NCBI GenBank assembly: GCA_910577845.1
Contig: CAJTNA010000007.1
Location: 5,227-69,226 of the forward strand
Direction of reading: 5' to 3'
DNA from: an uncultured Christensenella sp.
Lineage (GTDB): Bacteria; Bacillota; Clostridia; Christensenellales; UBA3700
Length of the DNA stretch: 64,000 nt
The notes under the pieces are model-generated. The model did no database searches and was not told the DNA's origin. It was given only the letters and a program-made list of their open reading frames with translations. The position numbers and the translations under genes were made by a program. Below are positions 9,112-18,031 of the stretch, one piece after another; the first letter of the stretch is position 1, and each line of letters begins with the position of its first letter.

Positions 9112-10161
9112 ATGAGTATTTTTAAAGGTAAGACATTGTTGATAACAGGGGGAACTGGTAGTTTTGGTAATGCTGTGTTGAACAGATTTTTAACTAGTGA
9201 TATAGGTGAGATTAGGATTTTTTCTCGAGATGAATTAAAACAAGATAATATGCGTCATGAATATCAAGCAAAATATCCTAAATATTATGATAAACTAAAA
9301 TTTTATATTGGAGATGTAAGAGATATTAATAGCGTGCGTAATGCTATGTATGGTGTTGACTATATTTTCCACGCTGCTGCATTAAAGCAGGTGCCTAGTT
9401 GTGAATTTTTCCCTATTGAAGCAGTTAAAACTAATGTTTTAGGTACTGAAAATGTGCTTACTGCAGCAATTGAAGCAGGTGTTAAAAGAATTATTTGTTT
9501 ATCAACAGATAAGGCTGCTTATCCTGTTAATGCGATGGGGACATCTAAAGCTATGATGGAAAAAGTAATTGTTGCAAAATCAAGAACAGTTGACCCAAAT
9601 AAAACAACTATTTGTTGTACACGATATGGTAATGTAATGTGCAGTCGTGGCAGTGTTATTCCATTGTTTATTAGTCAAATACGTGATGGTAAACAATTAA
9701 CTGTTACAGAGCCTACTATGACTAGATTTATTATGAGTTTAGAGGAAGCTGTTGATTTAGTCTTATTTGCTTTTGAAAATGGTGAGAGTGGTGATATTCT
9801 AGTACAAAAAGCCCCAGCTTGTACAATAGAGGTTTTGACTAAAGCTGTTTGTAAATTATGGAATACAAATGATGATATTAAAGTTATTGGTATTCGTCAC
9901 GGAGAAAAAATGTACGAGACTTTGCTTACAAATGAAGAATGTAGTCACGCAATTGATATGGGGAATTTCTATCGCGTTCCTTGTGATAAACGTAGCCTTA
10001 ACTATGATAATTATTTTAAAAATGGCAATATAGAAAGGTGTAAATTGACTGAATTTAATTCAAACAACACTAAATTGCTTGATATTGATGCTGTAGCTGA
10101 AAAAATATATTCTCTTGATTATATCAAAGCTGAATTGGCTAAGGATGGTATTAAAAGATGA
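9112..10161 (+). CDS. capE: UDP-GlcNAc 4,6-dehydratase/5-epimerase (first step to UDP-L-FucNAc)
   Basis: A 349-residue SDR protein of the CapE/FnlA group. The Rossmann loop ITGGTGSFGNAV starts near residue 10. The catalytic segment STDKAAYPVNAMGTSK shows Met in place of the usual Tyr of the YxxxK motif, which is the known hallmark of CapE-type enzymes. C-terminal GIRHGEKMYETLLTNEE is also typical. It converts UDP-GlcNAc to UDP-2-acetamido-2,6-dideoxy-beta-L-arabino-hexos-4-ulose. It overlaps the next gene by 4 bases, and that gene encodes the next enzyme. A 120-nt AT-rich gap precedes it. Confidence 0.93.
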   Translation: MSIFKGKTLLITGGTGSFGNAVLNRFLTSDIGEIRIFSRDELKQDNMRHEYQAKYPKYYDKLKFYIGDVRDINSVRNAMYGVDYIFHAAALKQVPSCEFFPIEAVKTNVLGTENVLTAAIEAGVKRIICLSTDKAAYPVNAMGTSKAMMEKVIVAKSRTVDPNKTTICCTRYGNVMCSRGSVIPLFISQIRDGKQLTVTEPTMTRFIMSLEEAVDLVLFAFENGESGDILVQKAPACTIEVLTKAVCKLWNTNDDIKVIGIRHGEKMYETLLTNEECSHAIDMGNFYRVPCDKRSLNYDNYFKNGNIERCKLTEFNSNNTKLLDIDAVAEKIYSLDYIKAELAKDGIKR

Positions 10162-11300
10162 AGTTGCTTGTTACTGGTGCCAAAGGTTTTGTAGGTAGAA
10201 ATCTTGTTGAAACTCTTAAAACTATTCGTGATGGTAAGTGCAAAAAGTTTTCTTTCCTAAATAATCTTGAAATTTATGAGTGTGATATTGATACAACTGA
10301 ATCAGAGTTGGATAGATATACTGCAAATTGTGATTTTGTATTTCATCTTGCTGGTGTAAACAGACCTGAAAATATTGAAGAATTTATGCAAGGTAATTTT
10401 GGTTTTACTACTACTTTACTGGATAAGTTAAAGAAGTCTAACAATAAAAGCCCTATATTAATGAGTAGTTCTATCCAAGCTTGTCTTGATAATGAATATG
10501 GAAAAAGCAAAAAAGCGGGTGAAGATTATTTAATTCAATATGGTATAGATAATAATGTTAAAACATATGTTTATAGATTGCCGAATGTGTTTGGTAAATG
10601 GTGTAAGCCAAACTATAATAGTGCGGTTGCGACTTTTTGTAATAATATTGCTAAAAATTTGCCTATTAAAGTAAATAATCGTGAAACAGAGCTTACTTTG
10701 GTTTACATTGATGATGTTGTAAATAGCTTTATTTTAGCAGTAAATAATCAAATTGAAAAAGTAGATGGATATTGTAAAGTGCCAGTTGAGCATAAGGTAA
10801 CTTTAGGGTATATTGTAGATAATCTATATAGCTTTAAAACAGGCCGTGCCAGTTTGGAAATATCTGATATGAGTAATCCATTTATTAAAAAGTTGTATGC
10901 AACATATTTAAGTTATTTGGATGAAAATGATTTTGCATATGATTTGGTGTCACATTCAGATTATCGTGGTTCATTTACAGAATTTATTCATACAATTAAC
11001 AATGGACAAGTTAGTATAAATGTATCTAAACCACATATTATCAAAGGTCAACATTGGCATCATACAAAAAATGAGAAATTTATTGTAGTGAGTGGTAACG
11101 GCGTTATACGTTTTAGAAAAATAGGCACTGATAAAGTAATAGAGTATTTTGTTAGTGGTGATAAATTACAAGTAGTGGATATACCTACAGGTTATACGCA
11201 TAACATTGAGAATCTAGGTGATACAGATATGGTTACTATTATGTGGTGTAATGAAATTTTTGATGCAGAAAATCCAGATACGTATTTTGAGGAGGTATAA
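10158..11300 (+). CDS. capF: UDP-2-acetamido-2,6-dideoxy-hexos-4-ulose 3-epimerase/reductase (CapF type)
   Basis: A 380-residue two-domain enzyme of the CapF/FnlB family. The N-terminal SDR domain starts MKLLVTGAKGFVGRNLVE and has SSSIQA and YGKSKKAGE as its active-site Ser and Tyr-Lys. From about residue 260 a cupin begins, with GSFTEFIHT, then KGQHWHHTKNEKF, whose His cluster binds the metal, and PTGYTHNIENLG. The cupin performs the C3 epimerisation and the SDR part the NADPH reduction that gives UDP-L-pneumosamine-type sugar. It overlaps capE by 4 bases and abuts capG. Confidence 0.93.
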   Translation: MKLLVTGAKGFVGRNLVETLKTIRDGKCKKFSFLNNLEIYECDIDTTESELDRYTANCDFVFHLAGVNRPENIEEFMQGNFGFTTTLLDKLKKSNNKSPILMSSSIQACLDNEYGKSKKAGEDYLIQYGIDNNVKTYVYRLPNVFGKWCKPNYNSAVATFCNNIAKNLPIKVNNRETELTLVYIDDVVNSFILAVNNQIEKVDGYCKVPVEHKVTLGYIVDNLYSFKTGRASLEISDMSNPFIKKLYATYLSYLDENDFAYDLVSHSDYRGSFTEFIHTINNGQVSINVSKPHIIKGQHWHHTKNEKFIVVSGNGVIRFRKIGTDKVIEYFVSGDKLQVVDIPTGYTHNIENLGDTDMVTIMWCNEIFDAENPDTYFEEV

Positions 11301-12443
11301 ATGAGTAAGCTAAAATTGATGACAATTATTGGAACAAGACCAGAAATTATTCGTCTTGCAGCTGTAATAAAAAAATGTGACAAATATTTTGACCAAATAC
11401 TCGTTCATACTGGTCAAAACTATGATTATGAATTAAATCAAGTTTTTTTTGAAGACTTAGGACTGCGTGAACCAAATTTTTATTTGAGTGCTGTAGGAAA
11501 GGACTTAGGTGAAACAATTGGTAACATTATATCTAAATCATATAGCTTAATGGTGGAGCAAAAACCTGATGCTTTGTTAATTTTAGGTGATACAAATTCT
11601 TGTTTGTCAGCAATCTCAGCAAAAAGGTTGCATATACCAATTTTTCATATGGAAGCAGGCAATAGATGTTTTGATGAATGCTTACCAGAGGAAACTAATA
11701 GAAGAATAGTTGACCACATTGCAGATGTTAATATGTGTTATAGCGAACACGCTAGACGTTATTTAAATTATGAAGGCACAGCAAAGGAACGTACTTATGT
11801 TACTGGTTCGCCTATGGCAGAGGTGTTGAGAGCAAATCTTGATAAGATTAAAACTAGCAATATTTTGAAAAAATTAGGTCTTGAAAAGGGTAAATATATT
11901 TTATTATCTGCTCACAGAGAGGAGAATATTGATACAGAAACAAACTTTTTCAGTTTGATGACTGCAGTTAATGCTATGGCAGAAAAATATAATATGCCAA
12001 TTTTATACTCTTGTCATCCAAGAAGTGCAAAATTTATTGAAAAGCGTGCATTTAAATTTGATAAAAGAGTAATACAAAATAAACCATTAGGTTTTCACGA
12101 TTACAATAATTTGCAGATGAATGCATTTGCTGTTGTGTCTGATAGTGGAACTTTGCCAGAGGAAAGTAGCTTTTTCTTGAGTATAGGTAATCCTATCCCA
12201 GCAGTATGTATAAGAACATCAACTGAACGCCCTGAGGCTATTGATAAAGGTAATTTTATCTTGGCGGGAATTTCTACCGAGCAAGTCCTACAAGCAGTTG
12301 ATACAGCAGTAATGATGAATAGTAATGGTGATTTAGGAATACCAGTTCCAAATTATACAGATGAAAATGTTTCAGATAAAGTTGTAAAAATAATTCAAAG
12401 TTATGTTGGTGTTGTAAATAAAATGGTTTGGAGAAAATATTGA
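11301..12443 (+). CDS. capG: UDP-N-acetylglucosamine 2-epimerase family, UDP-FucNAc-forming (CapG type)
   Basis: A 380-residue WecB-fold epimerase. It shows IGTRPEIIRLAAVIK at the N-terminus, VHTGQNYD, LGDTNSCLSA, HMEAGNRCFDECLPEETNRR and SAHREEN, all standard for this family. Position after capE and capF makes it the C2-epimerase that yields UDP-L-FucNAc, as in Staphylococcus type 5/8 capsule and E. coli O26 clusters. Its ATG follows GAGGAG directly after the capF stop. A role as plain UDP-GlcNAc to UDP-ManNAc epimerase is possible but less likely given the neighbours. Confidence 0.92.
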   Translation: MSKLKLMTIIGTRPEIIRLAAVIKKCDKYFDQILVHTGQNYDYELNQVFFEDLGLREPNFYLSAVGKDLGETIGNIISKSYSLMVEQKPDALLILGDTNSCLSAISAKRLHIPIFHMEAGNRCFDECLPEETNRRIVDHIADVNMCYSEHARRYLNYEGTAKERTYVTGSPMAEVLRANLDKIKTSNILKKLGLEKGKYILLSAHREENIDTETNFFSLMTAVNAMAEKYNMPILYSCHPRSAKFIEKRAFKFDKRVIQNKPLGFHDYNNLQMNAFAVVSDSGTLPEESSFFLSIGNPIPAVCIRTSTERPEAIDKGNFILAGISTEQVLQAVDTAVMMNSNGDLGIPVPNYTDENVSDKVVKIIQSYVGVVNKMVWRKY

Positions 12444-12507
12444 TATTAATTTAAAACTTATAATTTTAATAACAGATTCACAACTTTAATATTTGGAGGA
12501 TAGTTAT

Positions 12508-13488
12508 ATGATTCAAGGGCTCATATCAATTATAGTACCGATTTATAGGGCAGAAAAGACATTGAAAAAATGTGTAGATAGCATATTATCACAAACATAT
12601 CAAAATATTGAAATAATATTAGTAGATGATGGAAGTCCAGATAATTGCCCTTATATATGTGATAATTATGCTAAAGAAGATGATAGAATCAGAATTATAC
12701 ATAAGGAAAATAGTGGAGTATCAGATTCAAGAAATGATGGTATAAGAATAGCCAATGGTGAGTATATAGGATTTGTAGATAGTGATGACTTTATTGAACC
12801 TAATATGTTTGAGACGATGTATAAATTAGCAGTGCAAAATGATGTTAAGATTGTTGAATGTGATTATAATATTTACTCTATCACATACTCTAATTTGAAT
12901 AAAACAAATGATAATGTCAGATTAGGTTTAATTACTGGGAAAGAATATTTTAATTTGTATTTTAAAAATGAAAATCAGATGAATGTATCACCATGGATAC
13001 ATTTATGGCATAGTTCTATATTTGAGAAACACACTTTCCAAAAAGGTATACTAGCGGAAGATTTGTTGTTTTTATTTCAAGTTCTTGCTGATAATTATTC
13101 AGTATTTAAAAGTGACGTTTGTGTCTATAATTATTATTTAAGCGAAAATAGTATAACTAGAAGTTCTTTTGGACAATTTGATATTGATAATATGTTAGTC
13201 TTAATTAAAATACATGATATTGTTAAAAAAAATGGCTGGAATGATGTTTTGGTAATAATCTATAGCTTTATCGCTTGCAGATATTATAGTTATTTAGTAG
13301 CATTGACAAAATATAATAAAAATGATATAATTATAAATGAAATAAAAAAGTTTTATAAAAATAATAGACAAAAAATTAAAAATTCCAAAATCAGAAGGAG
13401 GGAAAAGTTTATTTATAAAATTAATATTATAGCACCTAAAATATTATATTGTGTTGTTAAGAATAGAAGCAAAAAATATAAGGTGTGA
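12508..13488 (+). CDS. GT2-family glycosyltransferase
   Basis: A 326-residue GT-A enzyme. I start it at ATG 12508 because GGAGGA at 12495-12500 is a good ribosome-binding site; the TTG at 12493 lies inside that site. The N-terminal half is textbook GT2: IIVPIYRAEKTLKKCVDSI, EIILVDDGSPDN, KENSGVSDSRNDGI and GFVDSDDFI with the DxD motif near residue 92. The C-terminal third is Lys-rich and poorly conserved. It probably acts at the inner face of the membrane on the same repeat unit; the donor is unknown. Confidence 0.9.
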   Translation: MIQGLISIIVPIYRAEKTLKKCVDSILSQTYQNIEIILVDDGSPDNCPYICDNYAKEDDRIRIIHKENSGVSDSRNDGIRIANGEYIGFVDSDDFIEPNMFETMYKLAVQNDVKIVECDYNIYSITYSNLNKTNDNVRLGLITGKEYFNLYFKNENQMNVSPWIHLWHSSIFEKHTFQKGILAEDLLFLFQVLADNYSVFKSDVCVYNYYLSENSITRSSFGQFDIDNMLVLIKIHDIVKKNGWNDVLVIIYSFIACRYYSYLVALTKYNKNDIIINEIKKFYKNNRQKIKNSKIRRREKFIYKINIIAPKILYCVVKNRSKKYKV

Positions 13489-13521
13489 TGTCTAATAAAT
13501 AACACTTGAATTTAGGAGAAA

Positions 13522-14409
13522 ATGGAATTAAATAAAAAATTAACTATTATGGTCTCTAGTTGCGATAACTATGAAGATTTGTGGTATCCTTTTTTTAAAA
13601 TGTTTGATAAATATGCTGGAGAATTGAAAAATTGTAGAATTATTTTGAATACTGAATGCAAGAATTATTCTTATAAAAAACTGGATATTAAGACTTTTAG
13701 TTTTTATAATGATATAGTTCCATGGGGACAGAGATTTAGAAAACATTTAGAACAAATTAGTACAGAATATGTTTTAGTTCTGTTGGATGATTTTTTTATT
13801 AGAAATGATGTTAATATTGAATTAATTAAAAAATGTCTTAGCTATATGGAAAATGATTGCAATATAGCCTGCTTTAATTTTGAACCATTAGATGGTGCTG
13901 ATATTGAAAGTGATGATTACAAAGAATTTTGTTCGCCACGGCCTAGAATTGATTATCAAACGAATGCACAAGCAGCAATTTGGAGAGTAAAAGATTTGTA
14001 TAATAGTATGTTGGATATTGAATCTCCTTGGGAATGGGAAATATATGGAAATATTAGGAATCAATATACAATAAAAAATAAATTTTATTTTTTAAATTCT
14101 AAATTTGCTAGACCTATTGATTATGGTTTCAACAAAGAAGGTATGGGCGTTTTTAGAGGTCAATGGGTTTTAGATTCTGTTGAACACTTGTTTAAAGAAA
14201 ATGATATTACAATTGATTATTCTATAAGAGGTGTTTATTGTAAAAGCAAAAATGATTTTAAAAGTTCATTTTTATATAAAATTTTGTTTAAGTTATCTTA
14301 TCCATTTAGAAAAAAGAAATTGGATCTTATTCAAGCTAACTATATAAAACAATATGAGGAAAAGTATAAATTATTAGTGGCACCATATATAGGTGATGAC
14401 AATGAGTAA
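13522..14409 (+). CDS. Putative glycosyltransferase-like protein of polysaccharide clusters
   Basis: A 295-residue protein without a textbook glycosyltransferase signature. It begins with TIMVSSCDNYEDLWYPFF, continues with RIILNTE and has TEYVLVLLDDFFIRNDVN near residue 84, where LLDDFF could act as a DxD-like metal site. Similar proteins occur in other capsule and exopolysaccharide clusters and are usually labelled hypothetical. AGGAG precedes ATG 13522 with a short 3-base spacer. The gene overlaps the flippase by 8 bases. A sugar-transfer role is inference. Confidence 0.55.
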   Translation: MELNKKLTIMVSSCDNYEDLWYPFFKMFDKYAGELKNCRIILNTECKNYSYKKLDIKTFSFYNDIVPWGQRFRKHLEQISTEYVLVLLDDFFIRNDVNIELIKKCLSYMENDCNIACFNFEPLDGADIESDDYKEFCSPRPRIDYQTNAQAAIWRVKDLYNSMLDIESPWEWEIYGNIRNQYTIKNKFYFLNSKFARPIDYGFNKEGMGVFRGQWVLDSVEHLFKENDITIDYSIRGVYCKSKNDFKSSFLYKILFKLSYPFRKKKLDLIQANYIKQYEEKYKLLVAPYIGDDNE

Positions 14410-15940
14410 AGGCAGAACAAGAAATGCAGTAATTAATGTTGCTGTAAATTTAACAAGCAAAGTATTGCAATTATTGTTATCATTTGTTTTTAGAACTTTA
14501 TTAATTAGATATGCTGGTAATGAGATATTGGGCTTGGATGGTTTGTTTAGTAGCATTGTTACAGTACTCAATATGGCTGATTTGGGTATTGTTACAGCTG
14601 TAATTTATTTTTTATATCGCCCAATAGTAGAATGCGATTATGAAAAAATAGCTGCTACAATGAACTTTTTTCAAAAGTTTTATATAAGCGTAGGCGTTTT
14701 TGTTTTATCCGTTGGTTGTGCGTTAATACCTATATTGCCTTTTTTAGTTAAATTGCCAGAAAATTCAAATGTTAATATAAATTTGATTTATGTGTTGACC
14801 ATTATTAATACTGCTACATCTTATTTTTTGTCAAGCAGAAGAATAATTTTTGAAGCAAATCAAGAATTGTACAGATTGACTTTAATTGACTTTATTGTTC
14901 AAGTTGCTCTTCAAATTACACAAATAATTATAATAGTTACTATAAAAAATTATATTGCAATTTTAATAGCAAGAATTGTTTATCAAGTTTTAACCAATAT
15001 TTTCATATGGATATATGCATTAAAAAAATATCCTTGGTTAAAAAATAAAAGTAAGTTGTCAAAGGATTGTAAGAAAACATTATTAACGAATACTTCAGCT
15101 GTTATGGTTCATAAAGTTGGAGGTGTACTAGTAACAGGTACAGATAATATTATAATCTCATCTTTCATAAGCACATTACTTGTTGGTTTTTATTCTAACT
15201 ATAATCTAATTATATCTAGTTTATCAACTATAGCTATTGCAATTATAACAGTATTAACGCCATCTATAGGAAATCTTAAAGAATCTAGTAAAGATATCGA
15301 ACATCATTATAAGATATTTAAAAAAATAAATTCATTATCTTATATTATGATTGCTTTTATGTCTATATGTTTATTCAATTTAATTAATCCATTTATTCAA
15401 ATTTGGCTAGGGAAAGAATATTTGTTTGATACGAATGTTGTGTTGGTTTTATGTGTGAATTTTTATATCTCATTAATGAGATATCCTATTGGGGCTTTTG
15501 CTACAGCAGGTGGCTATTTTAAACAAATGACAATCAAACCTATAGCTGAAAGTATAATAAATTTAGTTGTTTCATTGTCATTGGTTAATTATATAGGCAT
15601 TTTAGGTGTTTTTTTAGGAACTACGGTTAGCTTGGTTTTGGGGAGTTTATGGGTGGACCCAGTAATTGTATATAAAAAGTGGTTTAAAAAGAATAGTTTG
15701 TTGTTCTTTATAAACTATATAATGCAATTTATAGTTCTTGTTGTTCTTTCTACTATAATATATTATATCAATAAATTTATTACTTTTGAAAATGAAATTG
15801 GTTCGTTTGTATGCAAAATGGTAATTGCAATTATTATATCAATTTTAGGATTATTTGCATATTCATTGATTGTTCCTGAATTTAGAGAAACTTTAGTAGC
15901 TGGAAAACGAAAAATCAAAAAAGTTTTTAGAAAAAAATAA
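14402..15940 (+). CDS. Wzx-type polysaccharide flippase (MATE/MVF superfamily)
   Basis: A 512-residue membrane protein with about 12-14 predicted membrane segments. I choose ATG 14402 (MSKGRTRNAV) because AGGTG at 14391-14395 fits as ribosome-binding site; GTG 14393 and ATG 14396 are in frame upstream. The N-terminal part, FRTLLIRYAGNEILGLDGLFSS, and the mid-region GTDNIIISSFIS match Wzx/RfbX-type exporters. It would flip the lipid-linked repeat unit to the outer face, feeding the EpsG-like polymerase. It is the last gene of the cluster and is followed by a terminator. The C-terminus is Lys/Arg rich. Confidence 0.88.
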   Translation: MSKGRTRNAVINVAVNLTSKVLQLLLSFVFRTLLIRYAGNEILGLDGLFSSIVTVLNMADLGIVTAVIYFLYRPIVECDYEKIAATMNFFQKFYISVGVFVLSVGCALIPILPFLVKLPENSNVNINLIYVLTIINTATSYFLSSRRIIFEANQELYRLTLIDFIVQVALQITQIIIIVTIKNYIAILIARIVYQVLTNIFIWIYALKKYPWLKNKSKLSKDCKKTLLTNTSAVMVHKVGGVLVTGTDNIIISSFISTLLVGFYSNYNLIISSLSTIAIAIITVLTPSIGNLKESSKDIEHHYKIFKKINSLSYIMIAFMSICLFNLINPFIQIWLGKEYLFDTNVVLVLCVNFYISLMRYPIGAFATAGGYFKQMTIKPIAESIINLVVSLSLVNYIGILGVFLGTTVSLVLGSLWVDPVIVYKKWFKKNSLLFFINYIMQFIVLVVLSTIIYYINKFITFENEIGSFVCKMVIAIIISILGLFAYSLIVPEFRETLVAGKRKIKKVFRKK

Positions 15941-15974
15941 AATTATGTTCAAATATATATCTTTGATATTAAAA

Positions 15975-16005
15975 AAATACTCACGATATTCCTGAGTATT
16001 TTTTG
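15975..16005. terminator. Bidirectional Rho-independent terminator
   Basis: A 9-bp stem AAATACTCA (15975-15983) pairs with TGAGTATTT (15993-16001) around a 9-base loop. A T-run follows on the plus strand and an A-run precedes it. It lies between the flippase and the convergent dehydrogenase gene, so it can end transcription from both sides. Confidence 0.85.
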
Positions 16006-16039
16006 TTATAATGCTCAATTTTGGGGAAATAGTCTTATA

Positions 16040-16987
16040 TTACCAAACATTATTTATTACTTTACCAGTAATAAAACCATTTATGTTGGCGTCCATTATT
16101 TGCATTAGTCTGCCACGAGCTTCAACTGTTGCCCAAGCTAGGTGAGGGGTGATAAAGGCATTTTTGCAACTGATTAATGGATTGTTATGTTCTGGCGGTT
16201 CTTTTGTAAGTACGTCACCACCATATGCAAGTACTTTGCCGTTACTTAGTTGCTCAGCTAAGTCTTTTTCATTTACAAGACCGCCTCTTGCGGTGTTAAT
16301 AATAATTACATTATCTTTCATTTTGCTAATTGTTTCTTTGCAAATGAGTTTATCACTTTGAGCATTTAGAGGACAGTGTAAAGAGATAATGTCACTATTT
16401 TTTAACAAATAGTCAAGTGATACTATTTCTGCATTCGGGTCAGTGCCACCACTTCTGCGATAGCCAAGTACTTTCATACCAAAGGCTTTTGCGATTACAG
16501 CAACTTGTTTTGCTATATCACCATAGCCGATAAGTCCAATTGTTTTATTCATAAGCTCTATTTGTTTGGTTTTATTGTAACAAAAATCTGGACAATTCGC
16601 CCAATCTCCCGCCTTGACACTATCATTATGTAAGCCGACTTGATTAGTTATTTCAAGCAATAAAGCAATGGTGAATTGTGCAACAGAAGGAGAAGAATAT
16701 TTTGGAATATTACAAACGTAAATGCCTCTTTCTTTTGCAGTTTGTATATCTATTGAATTGTATCCAGTAGCAAGCATTGCTATCATTTTCAATTTAGGTA
16801 AATTATCCAAAATGAGTTTATCTATTATAATTTTATTTGCAAGTATAATATCTGCATCTTTTGCACGTTCCACAATTAAATTATAAGGTGTACGAGGGTA
16901 TAATACCACTTCACCATATTTTTTCAAAAAGTCATAAGTATAATCCCCACGTGTTGCTGGGTAGCCATCTAAAATAACAATTTTCAT
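16040..16987 (-). CDS. D-isomer-specific 2-hydroxyacid dehydrogenase (glycerate/hydroxypyruvate reductase type)
   Basis: A 315-residue NAD(P)-dependent dehydrogenase. The Rossmann loop GLIGYGDIAKQVA lies mid-protein. The catalytic trio is visible: Arg in NTARGGLVNE, Glu in VLTKEPPEHNN and His in ITPHLAWATVEARGR. Length and motifs fit the glycerate dehydrogenase/hydroxypyruvate reductase branch, but the exact 2-oxo acid cannot be read from sequence. AAGGAAAG precedes the ATG on the minus strand. It is a single-gene unit with its own promoter, converging on the polysaccharide cluster. Confidence 0.88.
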   Translation of the reverse strand: MKIVILDGYPATRGDYTYDFLKKYGEVVLYPRTPYNLIVERAKDADIILANKIIIDKLILDNLPKLKMIAMLATGYNSIDIQTAKERGIYVCNIPKYSSPSVAQFTIALLLEITNQVGLHNDSVKAGDWANCPDFCYNKTKQIELMNKTIGLIGYGDIAKQVAVIAKAFGMKVLGYRRSGGTDPNAEIVSLDYLLKNSDIISLHCPLNAQSDKLICKETISKMKDNVIIINTARGGLVNEKDLAEQLSNGKVLAYGGDVLTKEPPEHNNPLISCKNAFITPHLAWATVEARGRLMQIMDANINGFITGKVINNVW

Positions 16988-17019
16988 AAGCTTTCCTTAG
17001 TAATAATATTTTCTTAATT

Positions 17020-17048
17020 ATTGTAACATAAACTTTAAAAAGTGTCCA
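17020..17048 (-). promoter_or_regulatory. Promoter of the dehydrogenase gene
   Basis: On the minus strand TGGACA (17048-17043) and TACAAT (17025-17020) are separated by 17 bp, each 5/6 to consensus. Transcription would start near 17013, 26 bases before the ATG. Confidence 0.6.
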
Positions 17049-17302
17049 CATATTTTAGCCTTTTTATTCAATTTACTTTTACACAATTGATTTTTTGTTC
17101 TTGTTGTGATAAAATAAATATATTAGCATATGTGTCAAAAGGAATACAATTACTTAAAGATGTAGTAATTTGAAAATGAATAATGTGTTTGTTGTTGCTA
17201 ATTTATTGTTTAATATTTAGTAAATATTTTGCAAATTGTTTGTAATAATTACAAAATTTTATCTTGAAATTAAATTATATTAATTATTAAAGGAATAATA
17301 AT
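17049..17302. other. AT-rich intergenic stretch before trmB
   Basis: This divergent spacer between the dehydrogenase promoter and trmB is AT-rich. I see no gene or hairpin, and no convincing promoter for trmB beyond AT-rich -10-like words. AAAGGA at the right end is the trmB ribosome-binding site. Confidence 0.5.
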
Positions 17303-17983
17303 ATGCGTCTTAGAAAGAAAAAACATTTAGAGGAAAGAATGTCAAATTGTGGTGACATTCTCTTAATTAATGATAAAAGCGATTTTTATAAATTAAAAGA
17401 AGTTGATAGATATAAATTTATTGATACTCAAAAGGTATTTGGGAATAGCAATCCAATACATTTGGAAGTCGGTTGTGGCAAAGGAGGTTTTATTACCCAA
17501 ATGGCAAGCTTGCACCCTGAAATTAACTTTTTGGCGGTTGAAAAGGTTGGCAACGTTTTAATTTGTGCAATGGAGCAAGCGATTAAATTAGGACTTGATA
17601 ATGTCAATTTTTTAAATAGTGATGCCTCAAATCTTTCATATTACATTAAAGAGAAAAGTATAACAAGGCTTTATCTTAATTTTTCTTGCCCTTGGCCAAA
17701 GAAAAAGTATGCGAATCAACGATTGACAAATCCAAGATTTTTAAAAATTTATAAGCAAATTTTATGTGATGATGCGGATATTATTCAAAAGACTGATAGT
17801 CCGTTAATGTTTGAGTATTCAGTAGAGCAATTGTCTCAAAATGGTTTTGGTTTGTATGATGTAACTTGTGATTTACATAATAGTTCAATTGATAATGAAG
17901 TGATGACTGAATATGAAAAATACTTTACTGGTATAGGTAAGCCAATCTATAGATTACAAGCAAAGTTGAATAAAAATATTTGA
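17303..17983 (+). CDS. trmB: tRNA (guanine-N7-)-methyltransferase
   Basis: A 226-residue SAM-dependent enzyme that makes m7G at position 46 of tRNA. The N-terminal RLRKKKHLEERM and the SAM loop LEVGCGKGGFITQMA are typical, as is KTDSPLMFEYSVEQL near the C-terminus. It is odd in the catalytic motif: the usual SDPWPK reads SCPWPK here, with Cys129 replacing the conserved Asp and Tyr136 where the family usually has His. The tRNA-binding Thr-Asp is kept. The change could reflect a lineage variant rather than loss. It stands 48 bases ahead of hydE and may share a transcript with it. Confidence 0.88.
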   Translation: MRLRKKKHLEERMSNCGDILLINDKSDFYKLKEVDRYKFIDTQKVFGNSNPIHLEVGCGKGGFITQMASLHPEINFLAVEKVGNVLICAMEQAIKLGLDNVNFLNSDASNLSYYIKEKSITRLYLNFSCPWPKKKYANQRLTNPRFLKIYKQILCDDADIIQKTDSPLMFEYSVEQLSQNGFGLYDVTCDLHNSSIDNEVMTEYEKYFTGIGKPIYRLQAKLNKNI

Positions 17984-18031
17984 GCAAGATAACTTGATTA
18001 GGCGGAATAGTACCGATTTTTGAAAGGTTTT

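Noticed and set aside
13540..13746. Minus-strand ORF at the start of the GT-like gene
   Set aside because: Shadow frame of the plus-strand protein, which has a ribosome-binding site and conserved LLDDFF segment.
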